The notes under the pieces were generated by a model that saw nothing but the letters and a program-made list of their open reading frames with translations, was not told the origin of the DNA and ran no database searches. Made by a program: the position numbers and the translations under genes. Shown piece after piece: positions 22,423-34,650 of a stretch of 64,000 nucleotides of DNA (within the stretch, counting starts at the first letter, position 1; each line of letters begins with the position of its first letter). Source of the DNA: Odontocerum albicorne. Lineage: Eukaryota > Arthropoda > Insecta > Trichoptera > Odontoceridae. The stretch covers positions 2,501-66,500 of the forward strand of contig OX463850.1 in the NCBI GenBank assembly GCA_949825065.1, in the 5' to 3' direction.

Positions 22423-22960
22423 TGTAGGAATACCTACCTAAATAAATAAATAAATAAATAATTGTCAAAATGAATAAGTGAATTGTTAAACACAATTAAA
22501 TGAAATTAATTATTGTCAGATAGTAAACATACAGGGGCAATGACCGATGAAGAATTCAATGATTGTCACACACTATGAACAACAACAATATTTACTATTT
22601 ACAACGTCTGCGAATTGGCTAGCCATCTCCAAATATAAATAATTAACCTACCGCCAGTTCATGCGCTAGAGCAAGGCAGATATGTATCGCGAATGTATTC
22701 ACTCATTGGTATAAATTACTCGGACGCCGAGAAATAAACATATTATTATTGTCATTCATTCAACTGTCAAGACTTGTTATTTATTTTACCCGCTGTCCAC
22801 TTATCGTTTTATATCCGCATTCCTGAGTCTATATTCATTGAATACAAATCAAGATCATCATGACTTATAGAGATAAGCAATCCGCTATATTGATGACTCT
22901 GAACGAGAAGTAACGCAGATCGACTAAAACGAAGATAGCGATGTCGATATCAAAATCATC
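22423..22960 (+). mobile_element. Gypsy-type 5' LTR plus start of internal region
   Basis: The LTR runs from TGTAGGAATACC to CGCTATA (22423-22889) and shares GCAATGACCGATGAA, a TATAAATTAC box and ATCCGCATTCCTGAGT with the LTR at 34000. Immediately downstream lies TTGATGACTCTGAACG, like the primer site of the 12207 element, then about 30 bp of similar leader (CGCAGATCGACTAAAACG). No second LTR or coding region follows, so it is a truncated copy. Confidence 0.7.
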
Positions 22961-24133
22961 AGCACGTTCTAATAGCACACACGCTACATTGATAACGACC
23001 ATCGTTACAATATAAAATCCTTCTGCTTTGTAAGCTGTAGCTCTCTCTTTAATACTGATATATGTTCGACCCATGTTCTTAGGGCTAAAAACATCTATTT
23101 TTTTATTTAATAAACGAGGAAAAATTTTTAAAACGTGAGATTTTTAAAATTGTAAAAAAACTCACCAAGTGGATACTTTAACACTGTTTTGTTTAAACGC
23201 ATTTGTTAACGCCACAACCATGTGAATGACACAAAACAAGTACCAACCTAAGTATGTGGCATCATAGACAATAGACAAGAGTTGATCATAGACTCTGGGA
23301 GGTTTCTCTTTAGCCATTCTCTTAACAAAATCAATATATTAAAAATTTCGCATCTATTCGAAATTTTCGAAATTTCGCCATATATCGCATTTATCGCTTC
23401 TATCGCTTCTATGTCGCATTTATCGCAAAATGCGATAATCACGTATCTCTACCTATCGCCCATTTACAATAGTGGGATCTGAAAGTCAACAGGAAGCAGC
23501 GTCAGACCGCGTTGTGACCCATGCCCCTGGAGGATATTAGTACAATACGAGGGCTTCCACGTCTACCGGGCTGCTCCTGCATTGCGCGATGCGCGTGGCG
23601 TGGCGTGGCGTGGCGTGACGTCCCTCTCGGGACACGCTCGCCCACCTCCCGATCTTCGGAACGAGGAGATAATTAGATTAACGAATGCGCGGTACTCTTC
23701 GTAGGTATTGTAATTGTGGCTGATTCATCTGTTCGATGTACAAATTGTCTCTTTCGAGTGATCTTAAAACTACAGAAGTATGCTGGAGAGATAATCTAAT
23801 TTTATTTTCTTGTGGTTTTCTTGTGGTTCCTTTGTTATAATGATTATGTATTAAATAAACCCGATGTATGACTGTAATATAATTGAAATTACCGAAATAC
23901 AACTACCCACAAAATACATTCACTCTGTTTCATATCGTATGGTTAAGTGGAGTGATGGTTTATATTAAAAAAAATGTTCCTCGGTTTTTTTCTGTCATTT
24001 TTTTCTGTCATCAAAATAAATTATTTATAAATCTGTCCTATGCACAAAAGTTGCTTTATAACTAACTGCTTGAAATACAATACCTTTTAACAGGTAAAAT
24101 GTGGGTCGGGTGTTTTTGTGTGTACAATAGGTT
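22961..24133. other. No gene recognised
   Basis: The stretch contains short ATCGCTTCT-type repeats near 23393-23412 and a GC-rich patch at 23500-23660 with four GCGTG/GTGGC repeats (23587-23612). No protein homology was recognised. Confidence 0.5.
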
Positions 24134-25472
24134 TATGAGCCAGAAGGCATCTCATATTTGTATGTAGCTCTATGAGCCAGAAGACAGCCATCTCATATTT
24201 GTATGTAGCTCTATGAGCCAGAAGACAACCATCTCATATTTGTATGTAGCTCTACGAGCCAGAAGACAACCATCTCATATTTGTATGTAGCTCTATGAGC
24301 CAGAAGACAGCCATCTCATATTTGTATGTAGCTCTATGAGCCAGAAGGCAACCATCTCATATTTGTATGTAGCTCTATGAGCCAGAAGACAACCATCTCA
24401 TATTTGTATGTAGCTCTATGAGCCAGAAGACAACCATCTCATATTTGTATGTAGCTCTATGAACCAGAAGACAACCATCTCATATTTGTATGTAGCTCTA
24501 TGAACCAGAAGGCAACCATCTCATATTTGTATGTAGCTCTATGAGCCAGAAGACAACCATCTCATATTTGTATGTAGCTCTATGAGCCAGAAGACAACCA
24601 TCTCATATTTGTATGTAGCTCTATGAGCCAGAAGACAACCATCTCATATTTGTATGTAGCTCTATGAGCCAGAAGGCAACCATCTCATATTTGTATGTAG
24701 CTCTATGAGCCAGAAGACAACCATCTCATATTTGTATGTAGCTCTATGAGCCAGAAGACAACCATCTCATATTTGTATGTAGCTCTATGAGCCAGAAGAC
24801 AACCATCTCATATTTGTATGTAGCTCTATGAGCCAGAAGGCAACCATCTCATATTTGTATGTAGCTCTATGAGCCAGAAGACAACCATCTCATATTTGTA
24901 TGTAGCTCTATGAACCAGAAGACAACCATCTCATATTTGTACGTAGCTCTATGAGCCAGAAGACAACCATCTCATATTTGTATGTAGCTCTATGAGCCAG
25001 AAGACAACCATCTCATATTTGTATGTAGCTCTATGAGCCAGAAGACAACCATCTCATATTTGTACGTAGCTCTATGAGCCAGAAGACAACCATCTCATAT
25101 TTGTATGTAGCTCTATGAGCCAGAAGGCAACCATCTCATATTTGTATGTAGCTCTATGAGCCAGAAGACAACCATCTCATATTTGTATGTAGCTCTATGA
25201 ACCAGAAGACAACCATCTCATATTTGTACGTAGCTCTATGAGCCAGAAGACAACCATCTCATATTTGTACGTAGCTCTATGAGCCAGAAGACAACCATCT
25301 CATATTTGTATGTAGCTCTATGAACCAGAAGACAACCATCTCATATTTGTATGTAGCTCTATGAGCCAGAAGACAACCATCTCATATTTGTATGTAGCTC
25401 TATGAACCAGAAGACAACCATCTCATATTTGTACGTATCTCTATGAGCCAGAAGGCCACCATCTCATATTTG
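24134..25472. repeat. 41-bp minisatellite, about 32 copies
   Basis: The unit begins TATGAGCCAGAAGACAACC and ends GTATGTAGCTC. Variants (GAACC, GGCAACC, GTACGTAGC) recur in patches, so blocks of several units were duplicated together. Confidence 0.95.
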
Positions 25473-25550
25473 ATATACGAGTATTTAACAAAATCAGGAA
25501 ATATTACGTTGGCTGTAGAATGTTTTTTTTTAGTATAGTTGTACTCGTAA

Positions 25551-25845
25551 TTGAACCTTGAAACACTTATCTCACTAGTTTAATATGTTTGAACCCATAC
25601 GATCTGTATGATATTTTTGAACCCATATACTATAGAGTAGAATCGGCCAACCTACTTGTATAGTACCGTCTTGGTTCCTATTGATTATTTTTTATATAAT
25701 TGAACCTTGAAACACTTATCTCACTAGTTTAATATGTTTGAACCCATACGATCTGTATAATATTTTTGAACCCATATACTATAGAGTAGAATCGCCCAAC
25801 CTACTTGTATAGTACCGTCTTGGTTCCTATTGATTATTTTTTGTT
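25551..25845. repeat. 149-bp direct duplication
   Basis: Two copies start TTGAACCTTGAAACACTT at 25551 and 25700 and are nearly identical. A shorter 2x repeat (CTTCCCACAGTGTTCACT) follows at about 25905-25944. Confidence 0.9.
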
Positions 25846-26164
25846 TTCAAAATGGAAATAGAATTTTTATAAAAAAAAAAAATTAAAACTGACAAAAATA
25901 GGTATCTTCCCACAGTGTTCACTTCATCTTCCCACAGTGTTCACTATAATTAGAATAAAACTTTAGAATATTTTTTTTCAGTTGTATTAGAAAATTTATT
26001 CAACATTAAAAAAACTGACTACATTGAAGAAGTATTGGTCAACAGACCGACTACATTGAAAAATAGTTTTGAAATATATTTTTCATTTATCGAACGATTT
26101 TCCACGGTTGTCACGCATAAAAAACTTTTTTATAAGACGCAACTTAGGACTTTTTAAACGTTAT

Positions 26165-26690
26165 GTCTGCGTTTTAGCCTTTGTAAACATTCTGTATTGT
26201 GTCCACTTTTGTGTCAGCGTTTTAGCCTTTGTAAACATTCTGTATTGTGTCCACTTTTGTGTCTGCGTTTTAGCCTTTGTAAACATTCTGTATTGTGTCC
26301 ACTTTTTTGTCTGCGTTTTAGCCTTTGTAAACATTCTGTATTGTGTCCACTTTTTTGTGTGCGTTTTAGCCTTTGTAAACATTCTGTATTGTGTCCACTT
26401 TTGTGTCTGCGTTTTAGCCTTTGTAAACATTCTGTATTGTGTCCACTTTTGTGTCTGCGTTTTAGCCTTTGTAAACATTCTGTATTGTGTCCACTTTTTT
26501 GTCTGCGTTTTAGCCTTTGTAAACATTCTGTATTGTGTCCACTTTTTTGTCTGCGTTTTAGCCTTTGTAAACATTCTGTATTGTGTCCACTTTTGTGTCT
26601 GCGTTTTAGCCTTTGTAAACATTCTGTATTGTGTCCACTTTTTTGTCTGCGTTTTAGCCTTTGTAAACATTCTGTATTGTGTCCACTTTT
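26165..26690. repeat. 48-bp minisatellite, 11 copies
   Basis: The unit is GTCTGCGTTTTAGCCTTTGT followed by AAACATTCTGTATTGTGTCC and ACTTTTGT. Because 48 is a multiple of three, all frames stay open and give repetitive proteins of about 200 aa on both strands. There is no start context or homology, so I do not call a gene. Confidence 0.95.
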
Positions 26691-27329
26691 GATTGCTGTC
26701 TTTTCCCCACTTTATTTTTCAGGTTATTTCATCAGCTTTACAAAACACCGAGACTCTTTCAATGTAACATACACTTTTAAGATATATCGGTCCCTGGTAG
26801 AACTTTGTTGATACAGGTTAAATTCTCTATAATGTGTTTTTTTCGGTTAACGCATTTTTTCCGAGTTTTATTGTTATTTAAATGTTTCTTACTAAATAAG
26901 CAGCAATAGTTTGGTATATATAAGTTCATCATGTTTTACCTAATTGTATAGAAAACAAATATTATATTTGTAATATGAGCTTCAGAAGTGGTTTCACGTT
27001 TAAAATAAAATTAAAAAATTATGTTATAACAAACCGAGGAAAAAATTTTTTGTCAACAAGTTAGCCAATAAAACGAATTCATCAAACTACATACAGAAGA
27101 GAAATATGTTATTATGTTCAAGAGCAATCGTGCTATGGTATCTACTCCGGTGTATATAACATACAATGGAGGGAAGGATACTATTAAGACGAGATTTTGT
27201 ATTAGAGATGTGAGCTCTGGAAGACCTCCCACCCTGACATTGTTTCAGGGTGTAAGTGACAAAAACAATTGCATGTCGAACAGACTTAACGTAACATATT
27301 ATTAATGTTGTCGTGAAATGAGCCAACAC
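26691..27329. other. No gene recognised
   Basis: AT-rich DNA. A small frame around 27114-27305 shows no recognisable motif. Confidence 0.5.
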
Positions 27330-27491
27330 CTTCATGCTCATGCTCATGCTCATGCTCATGCTCATGCTCATGCTCATGCTCATGCTCATGCTCATGCTCA
27401 TGCTCATGCTCATGCTCATGCTCATGCTCATGCTCATGCTCATGCTCATGCTCATGCTCATGCTCATGCTCATGCTCATGCTCATGCTCAT
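27330..27491. repeat. Hexanucleotide microsatellite (CATGCT)n
   Basis: About 27 uninterrupted copies of CATGCT. It reads as Met-Leu, His-Ala or Met-Ser repeats depending on frame, none with gene support. Confidence 0.97.
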
Positions 27492-27776
27492 ATTACTCAC
27501 ACAGAGGTTAAGAAGCCTCCCAGACGAGCATTATCTGAACCGATTGGTCACTCACTGCCTCCTCCTATTTCCCCCCTCTCCCAGTCTCCTGAGATACTAC
27601 GAGTATATTAGTGCACATTATCTAAAACTCCCCTGTCTAGGTCTGTCAACCTTTGCGACCTTATGTCGCTGGTGATTAGTAGTTGTGTCATTAATTTTAG
27701 AGTTCTTTCAGAGGTCTAGTATCTTTCGTTGTGGTCGGTTTTCGAAGTTCTGTAACTTAAGTTGGTTTTTGAGATT

Positions 27777-27970
27777 CGTAGGTCACTAAAGATGAGATGA
27801 TCAAGCCATATATCCGTAGGTCACTAAAGATGAGATGATCAAGCCATATATCCGTAGGTCACTAAAGATGAGATGATCAAGCCATATATCCGTAGGTCAC
27901 TAAAGATGAGATGATCAAGCCATATACTATACCCGTAGGTTACTATAGATGAGATGAACAAGCCATATAT
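27777..27970. repeat. 38-bp minisatellite, about five copies
   Basis: The unit starts CGTAGGTCACTAAAGATGAG. The first four copies are nearly identical and the last is diverged (GTTACTATAG, GAACAAGCC). Confidence 0.9.
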
Positions 27971-28459
27971 TCCCAACTAGACACATCGGAACATATAGTA
28001 GGTAAATTGAATAATGATAATAAAACATCTTTCCAACACTGGATGCGGGTGCAGAGCGACTGACCTAGATACAGTAGCGCTAATGAACCGATAACAATGA
28101 TATACTCGCATGTACTGTCCTCTATAACGTTATATTTATTATACTTAACATAAGGGGAGAGCCGGGGAGTGGCGCGCCTGCGGCCCAGAGCCGATGCTAT
28201 CGCATTGCACAGGTCCATTAGGAGCATCCTCCTCATTTATACGATTCTTCTTATTTTACAAAATTATCAATTCATTCATTAAATCCATCGAGTATTCAAC
28301 TTTCGAAGTTTTGTATCATTGATTTCTTTTGGCGCGGGATATTATATTTGTGTACAAATAAATAAATAAATATAGGTTTATTTATAGCAATATAACATAA
28401 CATAGTCTGTACACATACAATACTATACATACAATACTATACATATACCATACGAGCAA

Positions 28460-28890
28460 AATACATTTAAGAGAGAAACTACCAAAATATCTGGGCTCGT
28501 CTCATAACATCCCATCAGTCTAGATACATCCCCACCAATAGAGGGCAAGTCCAGCCGTGAAGAGATCAGGTGTTTTTCAGCCCTTTTACATATTTAAAAA
28601 AAAAAACAAAAAAAAGGTACATAAGCAATCAATACAATCGATTCAGTTAATACAAAAATAGGTTCACCGATACAAAAATAGCATTCAAAATATTATACCT
28701 TCAATATACACATACATACGAGTATATACAAATACTCCCGTAATCATACATTCTAAGGCCGAGGAAAAAAATCCGTTCGAGAGAGAAGTCATTAAAAGGT
28801 CCGAGCTCAGCTCACAACACCCTCCCAGCCGAGACACACCCCCGCTATTAGGAGAACGATCCTGGCTGCATGGACATGATTTATTTCTCA
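28460..28890. repeat. Two diverged copies of a dispersed segment; flanking region empty
   Basis: Segments at about 28465-28580 and 28775-28890 align loosely (AGAGAGAA, GCTC.TCTCA.AACA.CC, AGA.ACA.CCCC). They may be fragments of an unidentified repeat. The rest of 27971-29800 is AT-rich with no gene recognised, including a frame at 29316-29552. Confidence 0.4.
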
Positions 28891-29807
28891 GCTCACACTC
28901 CCGAACACAAACTATTTCACAATATAAAAATGACTATAAATATATAGGTGTACAAAAGAAGTAGAAAAAAAGTAAACTCTCATAGACACATGTCATCTCA
29001 GGTTCACTTTCAGCGAAAAAGCGAATAACCCAATTTTTTATTTTAAATAAGTCCAAATTTTAACATATAAAATTGAAAATAGAAAACGTTTATTACACAC
29101 AACTAACATATAATACATAAATTGAAAATAAATAAGCTGTAGCATAAAAATGAATAAATAAAAACGTAAACACACGACCCCATATTCACCACCAGCGAAA
29201 ATAGAGAAAACAAATAAGAGTCCAAATCACGACAAAAAATTGACATTTAGAAGGTAACGTTTCCGAGCATTTCAGAAGGTACGACTACGACTGTTCACCC
29301 GCTCTTTTAAGGGCAATGCTAATTCATTCCTGCTTAACGGTGAGGTGTATAAAATTTGTAAAGAGCCATCTAACTTCAAATAATTGGAGATTGGGAAAAA
29401 AAACGTTAGTGGGAGGAGAGCGCGTACCATCAAATAGAAGAGTCTCGCCTCCCGAAGCGTTTTTCGAACAGTTGAAGATATGTTGGAGTTACTCGTGTTG
29501 CGTCAGTCCAGCGTTTCTCATAACATATGTTAGATGGAACGAGGCATCGTAATTTCATTATTTTTTATAGTGTTTTATCAAATCATTGTATATGACACAG
29601 GAAGGCACTCCTCCCTCGCGTCACAAGGTACGAGTACAGCCCATGGCGGGCTTTAAGGTCCGCTGGCTAGTCTGGAATACACACAGCGCAATCAAGTGAC
29701 CGCACCAGCAAGTTATCGTTTGTTTGGCCGCGGTACTGCGGTATCAGATTACGGTGCAAATATTATATTTGGTGTGGCCAACTGGACGCTAGGCAGGGGC
29801 AGGGGCA

Positions 29808-29872
29808 CATATTATTCAATTCCACGCCTCCACTGGGCACATTCCAGTGGAGGTGTGGAATTGAATAATATG
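29808..29872. other. 29-bp inverted repeat (hairpin)
   Basis: Arms 29808-29836 and 29844-29872 (CATATTATTCAATTCCACG) pair with one mismatch around a 7-nt loop. This is a foldback structure, perhaps a minute MITE remnant. Confidence 0.85.
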
Positions 29873-29973
29873 CGTTAATTTAACCATGTACCATGTACGT
29901 ATAATATTACAGGTACGGTGTTTTACCCCCGAGATTCAGCTCCTTTCATTTGGAAGTATGTTACAACGTCTTT

Positions 29974-30190
29974 GTTGGTGACTCATAACTAAGGATCGTG
30001 ATCTCCGTGGACGTTGTAGGAAAAAGTGTTGGTGACTCATAACTAAGGATCGTGATCTCCGTGGACGTTGTAGGAAAAAGTGTTGGTGACTCATAACTAA
30101 GGATCGTGATCTCCGTGGACGTTGTAGGAAAAAGTGTTGGTGACTCATAACTAAGGATCGTGATCTCCGTGGACGTAGTAGACAAAAGGA
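29974..30190. repeat. 54-bp minisatellite, four copies
   Basis: The unit starts GTTGGTGACTCATAACTAAG and recurs at 29974, 30028, 30082 and 30136. The last copy diverges at its end (GTAGTAGACAAAAG). Confidence 0.92.
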
Positions 30191-30232
30191 TACATTTCAT
30201 AAAATAATGTTATTATTAAATATCGAATAAGA

Positions 30233-30647
30233 ATTCCTCAATAAGATCGAGTGTAAGACACGTGCGCAGTGCGCAGGTATTAAGTCAAGATAATGGCTCA
30301 ATAAGATCGAGTGTAAGACACGTGCGCAGGTATTAAGTCAAGATAATGGCTCAATAAGATCGAGTGTAAGACACGTGCGCAGTGCGCAGGTATTAAGTCA
30401 AGATAATGGCTCAATAAGATCGAGTGTAAGACACGTGCGCAGTGCGCAGGTATTAAGTCAAGATAATGGCTCAATAAGATCGAGTGTAAGACACGTGCGC
30501 AGTGCGCAGGTATTAAGTCAAGATAATGGCTCAATAAGATCGAGTGTAAGACACGTGCGCATTGCGCGGGTATTAAGTCAAGATAATGGCTCAATAAGAT
30601 CGAGTGTAAGACACGTGCGCAGTGCGCAGGTATTAAGTCAAGATAAT
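30233..30647. repeat. 60-bp minisatellite, seven copies
   Basis: The unit is built on AATAAGATCGAGTGTAAGAC and contains the self-complementary GTGCGCAGTGCGCA. The second copy lacks 7 bp of it and is 53 bp long, as expected from slippage between the two GCGCAG boxes. Confidence 0.93.
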
Positions 30648-30970
30648 TAAGTATTTAAAACTTTATTTCCGTGGTAAAAAAATATTGTGTACTAGCGCCA
30701 GTAAATTTAAAGCGAATATGTTTCCTGAAATATATCAAAGTAGGATAAATTAAGATTGGATTAATTAGATATTCAGTTTGAGTTGACTTCCATCCCCGAG
30801 TGGAGGTGATTATGAAAATACTATATACGAGTATTACGAATAATTTAAAACCAATTTCAATTTGGAGAACTTAAAATTTTAACATTTTTAACAATAGTGT
30901 GTGATTAAAAGATGAATAAAAAATGCACGGGAGTGAAAGTTGAAATTGGTAGAAGAATAAGAATAAGAAT

Positions 30971-31228
30971 AACTGAGACCAACGCTGTGGAAACGGTTCA
31001 CTCCGGTATATTTGTATAAGAACACTCCGGTATATTTGTATAACTGAGACCAACGCTGTGGAAACGGTTCACTCCGGTATATTTGTATAAGAACACTCCG
31101 GTATATTTGTATAACTGAGACCAACGCTGTGGAAACGGTTCACTCCGGTATATTTGTATAAGAACACTCCGGTATATTTGTATAACTGAGACCAACGCTG
31201 TGGAAACGTTTCACTCCGGTATATTTGT
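30971..31228. repeat. 71-bp minisatellite, nearly four copies
   Basis: AACTGAGACCAACGCTGTGG recurs at 30971, 31042, 31113 and 31184. Each unit contains two copies of ACTCCGGTATATTTGTATA, which shows an older internal duplication. Confidence 0.92.
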
Positions 31229-32003
31229 GGAGCGTAAATGTATGAAAAAATTAAAATAAAGGCGTCATTAATTACAATATTTATTGTTTACGTCATTAAT
31301 TACAATATTTACGAGTATATGTCGTTAATTAGATAAGAAGGGAGTGTATATGGTTTGGATAAATTAAGAGATTGAGCGATAATTTGCACGCTGTGATTAT
31401 ATACAATAATAGTTCCTGTACATTAGCCAAATCAGCAGAGGGATTATTAAACCTGAAGATAAGATATAGAAGATTTATTGGTAGTTAGAATAGGGCGAAC
31501 AAAGTTTGAGTCATAGTTTGAGGTCAATAGAAATTCACGGCAATTCCTGAACACCGACACCGACACCGACATTCCATATATCGTACTTTTGTTCACGATA
31601 AAATAATTAGGGACCCATGTCAGCAAAGGGACAAAAATATAGTCTGCTGAATGTACTGTCAGTTTGAAGGATAACAAACATAATACCATTTAGACTTTAT
31701 GCTGATAGCGCGGCGTGTTTTTACGATATGAAAACATTCAATGGGACAATATTATTTATCGAACCTCCATGCTATGGAGCAGCTAACGTTGGACGAGGTA
31801 TTTTAGGTTAAGACGAACAAAATGATCACTGTTTTGACAAAAACAGTGATTTACGAGATGCCAAGACGACTTTTTGATATACAATATTTGCCTACATCTG
31901 CTGTTTCTGCACGCCAACGAAACCGCTCGATTTGTGGCGAGTGAGAACGCTTCATTTCGGTGTTGACTACGTCCGCAACCACTCAGCTGATGTATTGTAC
32001 AAA
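31229..32003. other. No gene recognised
   Basis: It includes a two-copy repeat of CGTCATTAATTACAATATTTA at about 31262-31311. Nothing coding was recognised. Confidence 0.5.
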
Positions 32004-32267
32004 ATTTGGCTCTTCGTGATATTAATACTATTCTCTCTCATCATACCATTTGGCTCTTCGTGATATTAATACTATTCTCTCTCATCATACCATTTGGCTC
32101 TTCGTGATATTAATACTATTCTCTCTCATCATACCATTTGGCTCTTCGTGATATTAATACTATTCTCTCTCATCATACCATTTGGCTCTTCGTGATATTA
32201 ATACTATTCTCTCTCATCATACCATTTGGCTCTTCGTGATATTAATACTATTCTCTCTCATCATACC
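32004..32267. repeat. 44-bp minisatellite, six copies
   Basis: Six virtually identical units starting ATTTGGCTCTTCGTGATATT, at 32004, 32048, 32092, 32136, 32180 and 32224. Confidence 0.95.
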
Positions 32268-32359
32268 ATTTTTTACCTTTTGATGGAATTCCCAATTCAA
32301 AAGTTCAACATTATGACCAAGCTGAAGTTGCAAAGAAAATATTGTAAAACTAGCCTTTC

Positions 32360-32995
32360 TTAGGACTCGGGCCTAATGGTTCAGGCAAAACGTTCCTATT
32401 CAAAACATCAATGTCATTTTTTGAGGTCAAATACAAGTTGTGCTCACATTTCCCATAGCAGAAATTGCTGCACCATTGCTTAAAGGTGGGCGAACGGTTC
32501 GAAGGTTTTTAAGTGCCGGCACCCCTTCTGGATTCATCCGCATCACTAATGCGCTTAACGTCACCAGAAGCGGTATTCCTCGAAAAGCTTTCATTATTGC
32601 GAGTATAAATGATAAAGTCACTATGCATTCCAAACTCGGATTACGGTGTATTGACAGGCTATTGCATTGCGCGTGTCAATGGTGATAATAATCTATTTGG
32701 TGGGAAAGTACAATACCATTGTCGATGGAGATTACGACCGACTCTTCCCGTTGTGCCGAGATGATCACAAATATACATAATTGAAAGCTGCAACAAGTCG
32801 AATTATTTTATTCAGTTAGCCTCTACAACAACGCAGCACAGCTCTGGCCAGGAAGAATACAACATTGGTTCCTTTAAGTTGTCAATTGAAAATGTTTATA
32901 ATGGCCGCACTATTCAGATTCCACAACAAATGTTTTATACAGGAGACATCGTAAATTCCATATTTAGCCCACAAATTAATACGTATAATTAACTG
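32360..32995 (+). pseudogene. Helitron Pif1-like helicase fragment, frameshifted
   Basis: Pieces in several frames follow the order of a Helitron helicase. GPNGSGKTFLFKT (Walker A) comes first, then AEIAAPLLKGGRTVRRF, LFGGKVQ followed by RPTLPVVPR (motif III region), and IQIPQQMFYTGDIVNSIF. Stops and frameshifts separate them and the Walker B region is not recognisable. It covers the part missing from the fragment at 19050, but it is a separate, more decayed copy. Confidence 0.75.
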
Positions 32996-33160
32996 GAGAA
33001 GAATAATGATCAAAACCACACTAACATATCATATTGTAGCGCCTACTCGTACAAGTCGGCAAACTCGATAAGAACCGACAATACGAGTATGTTGACATGT
33101 GCCGGGCCCGGGCCAAGGAGGAATTTAGTACGGTGCTGAATCGATCATCATCCTGGGATG

Positions 33161-33297
33161 CATTGGTGGCGGTGGCGGTGGCGGTGGCGGTGGCGGTGGC
33201 GGTGGCGGTGGCGGTGGCGGTGGCGGTGGCGGTGGCGGTGGCGGTGGCGGTGGCGGTGGCGGTGGCGGTGGCGGTGGCGGTGGCGGTGGCGGTGGCG
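33161..33297. repeat. Hexanucleotide microsatellite (GGTGGC)n
   Basis: About 23 perfect copies, an unusually GC-rich tract in an AT-rich setting. Frames read as Gly-Gly, Pro-Pro or Val-Ala repeats without gene support. Confidence 0.97.
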
Positions 33298-33484
33298 ATA
33301 CATCCTGCCACATTCCATTCAACAAGATGGACGTACGAGTCTAGTATGTTATGTCAATTGTTACGGAATTGAGTGTTCAATGAGGTATTTCAGATGGTAT
33401 TCTAATTAAGTAATATCAATGCAAATATATTGGATGAAATCAGGTGTCAATTCTTTTTTTTTATTTTTAACATCTAATTTCACA

Positions 33485-34650
33485 CCTTTTATTGGCCATT
33501 ACATTCTAGAACAGGCTAACCATTATATCATATAATACTATTGATCATTACATTCTAGAACAGGCTAAACATTATATTATATATAATAATATAATACTAT
33601 TGATCATTACATTCTAGAACAGGCTAACCATTATATTATATAATATAATACTATTGATCATTACATTCTAGAACAGGCTAACCATTATTTCATATAATAC
33701 TATTGATCATTACATTCTAGAACAGGCTTACCATTATATCATATAATACTATTGATCATTACATTCTAGAACAGGCTAACCATTATATTATATAATATAA
33801 TACTATTGATCATTACATTCTAGAACAGGCTAACCATTATATCATATAATACTATTGATCATTACATTCTAGAACAGGCTAACCATTATATCATATAATA
33901 CTATTGATCATTACATTCTAGAACAGGCTAACCATTATATCATATAATACTATTGATCATTACATTCTAGAACAGGCTAACCATTATATTATATAATATT
34001 GTAGCGTACCTACGTCCCTAAATAAATTGTCAAACATACAGGGTCAACGACCGATGAATCAACCTCTGGACATCTACAATTGTCACATGCCAGAAACGTC
34101 AACAATGTGTACTCGCAAATATATTTACGCGGCATTCCACGGTAGAGGGAGAGCGCATCGCTTTGTCTCGCCGTTTCGGCAAATAAATATCCTACCCGCT
34201 ATACTGGGGCACGCGCAGGAGTGAGACAAAGTATATATCGCGGGCGCATTCACGCACAACTATAAAATACCTACTTGTAGACAAATAAACATTATTATTC
34301 ACTCGACCATTCATTGATTATTTACTCTCACTTTTATCCGCATTCCTGAGTTTTGTATTTATTTTAAATACAAGACATATCAAAATCATCACGACGTATC
34401 AAGTTAAGCATCTCGCTACAATATAATACTATTGATCATTACATTCTAGAACAGGCTAACCATTATATTATATATTACTATTGATCATTACATTCTAGAA
34501 CACGCTAACCATTATATCATATAATACTATTGATCATTACATTCTAGAACAGGCTTACCATTATATTATATAATACGAGTATATTATTATTGAGCATTAC
34601 ATTCTAGAACAGGCTAACCATCATATTACGTAAAACTATTGTTGAACAAT
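33485..34650. repeat. 49-bp minisatellite family split by a solo LTR
   Basis: Units contain TGATCATTACATTCTAGAAC followed by AGGCTAACC and a variable ATATTATATAAT stretch (49 to about 60 bp). About 10 units lie left of 34000 and about four right of 34420. One unit near 34575 has gained a TACGAGTATATTATT stretch. Confidence 0.93.
34000..34420 (+). mobile_element. Solo LTR of the Gypsy family
   Basis: A 421-bp LTR with inverted ends TGTAGCG/CGCTACA is flanked by ATAT on both sides and interrupts the 49-bp array. It has ACGACCGATGAA, TATAAAATACC, AATAAACATT and CCGCATTCCTGAGT in the same order as the LTR at 22423. No interior is present, so it arose by LTR-LTR recombination. Confidence 0.88.

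Noticed and set aside
17085..23740. ATCTGTTCGATGT present at 17089, 20960 and 23728, possibly a shared target or element end
   Set aside because: The flanks do not agree between the three places and a 13-bp match in a biased 64-kb sequence can arise by chance.
26069..26811. Cysteine-rich repetitive frames on both strands
   Set aside because: A 48-bp minisatellite keeps all frames open. There is no signal beyond the repeat.
30233..30647. Possible CRISPR-like array (regular repeats with palindromic core)
   Set aside because: The whole 60-bp unit is repeated with no unique spacers, and the context is eukaryotic.
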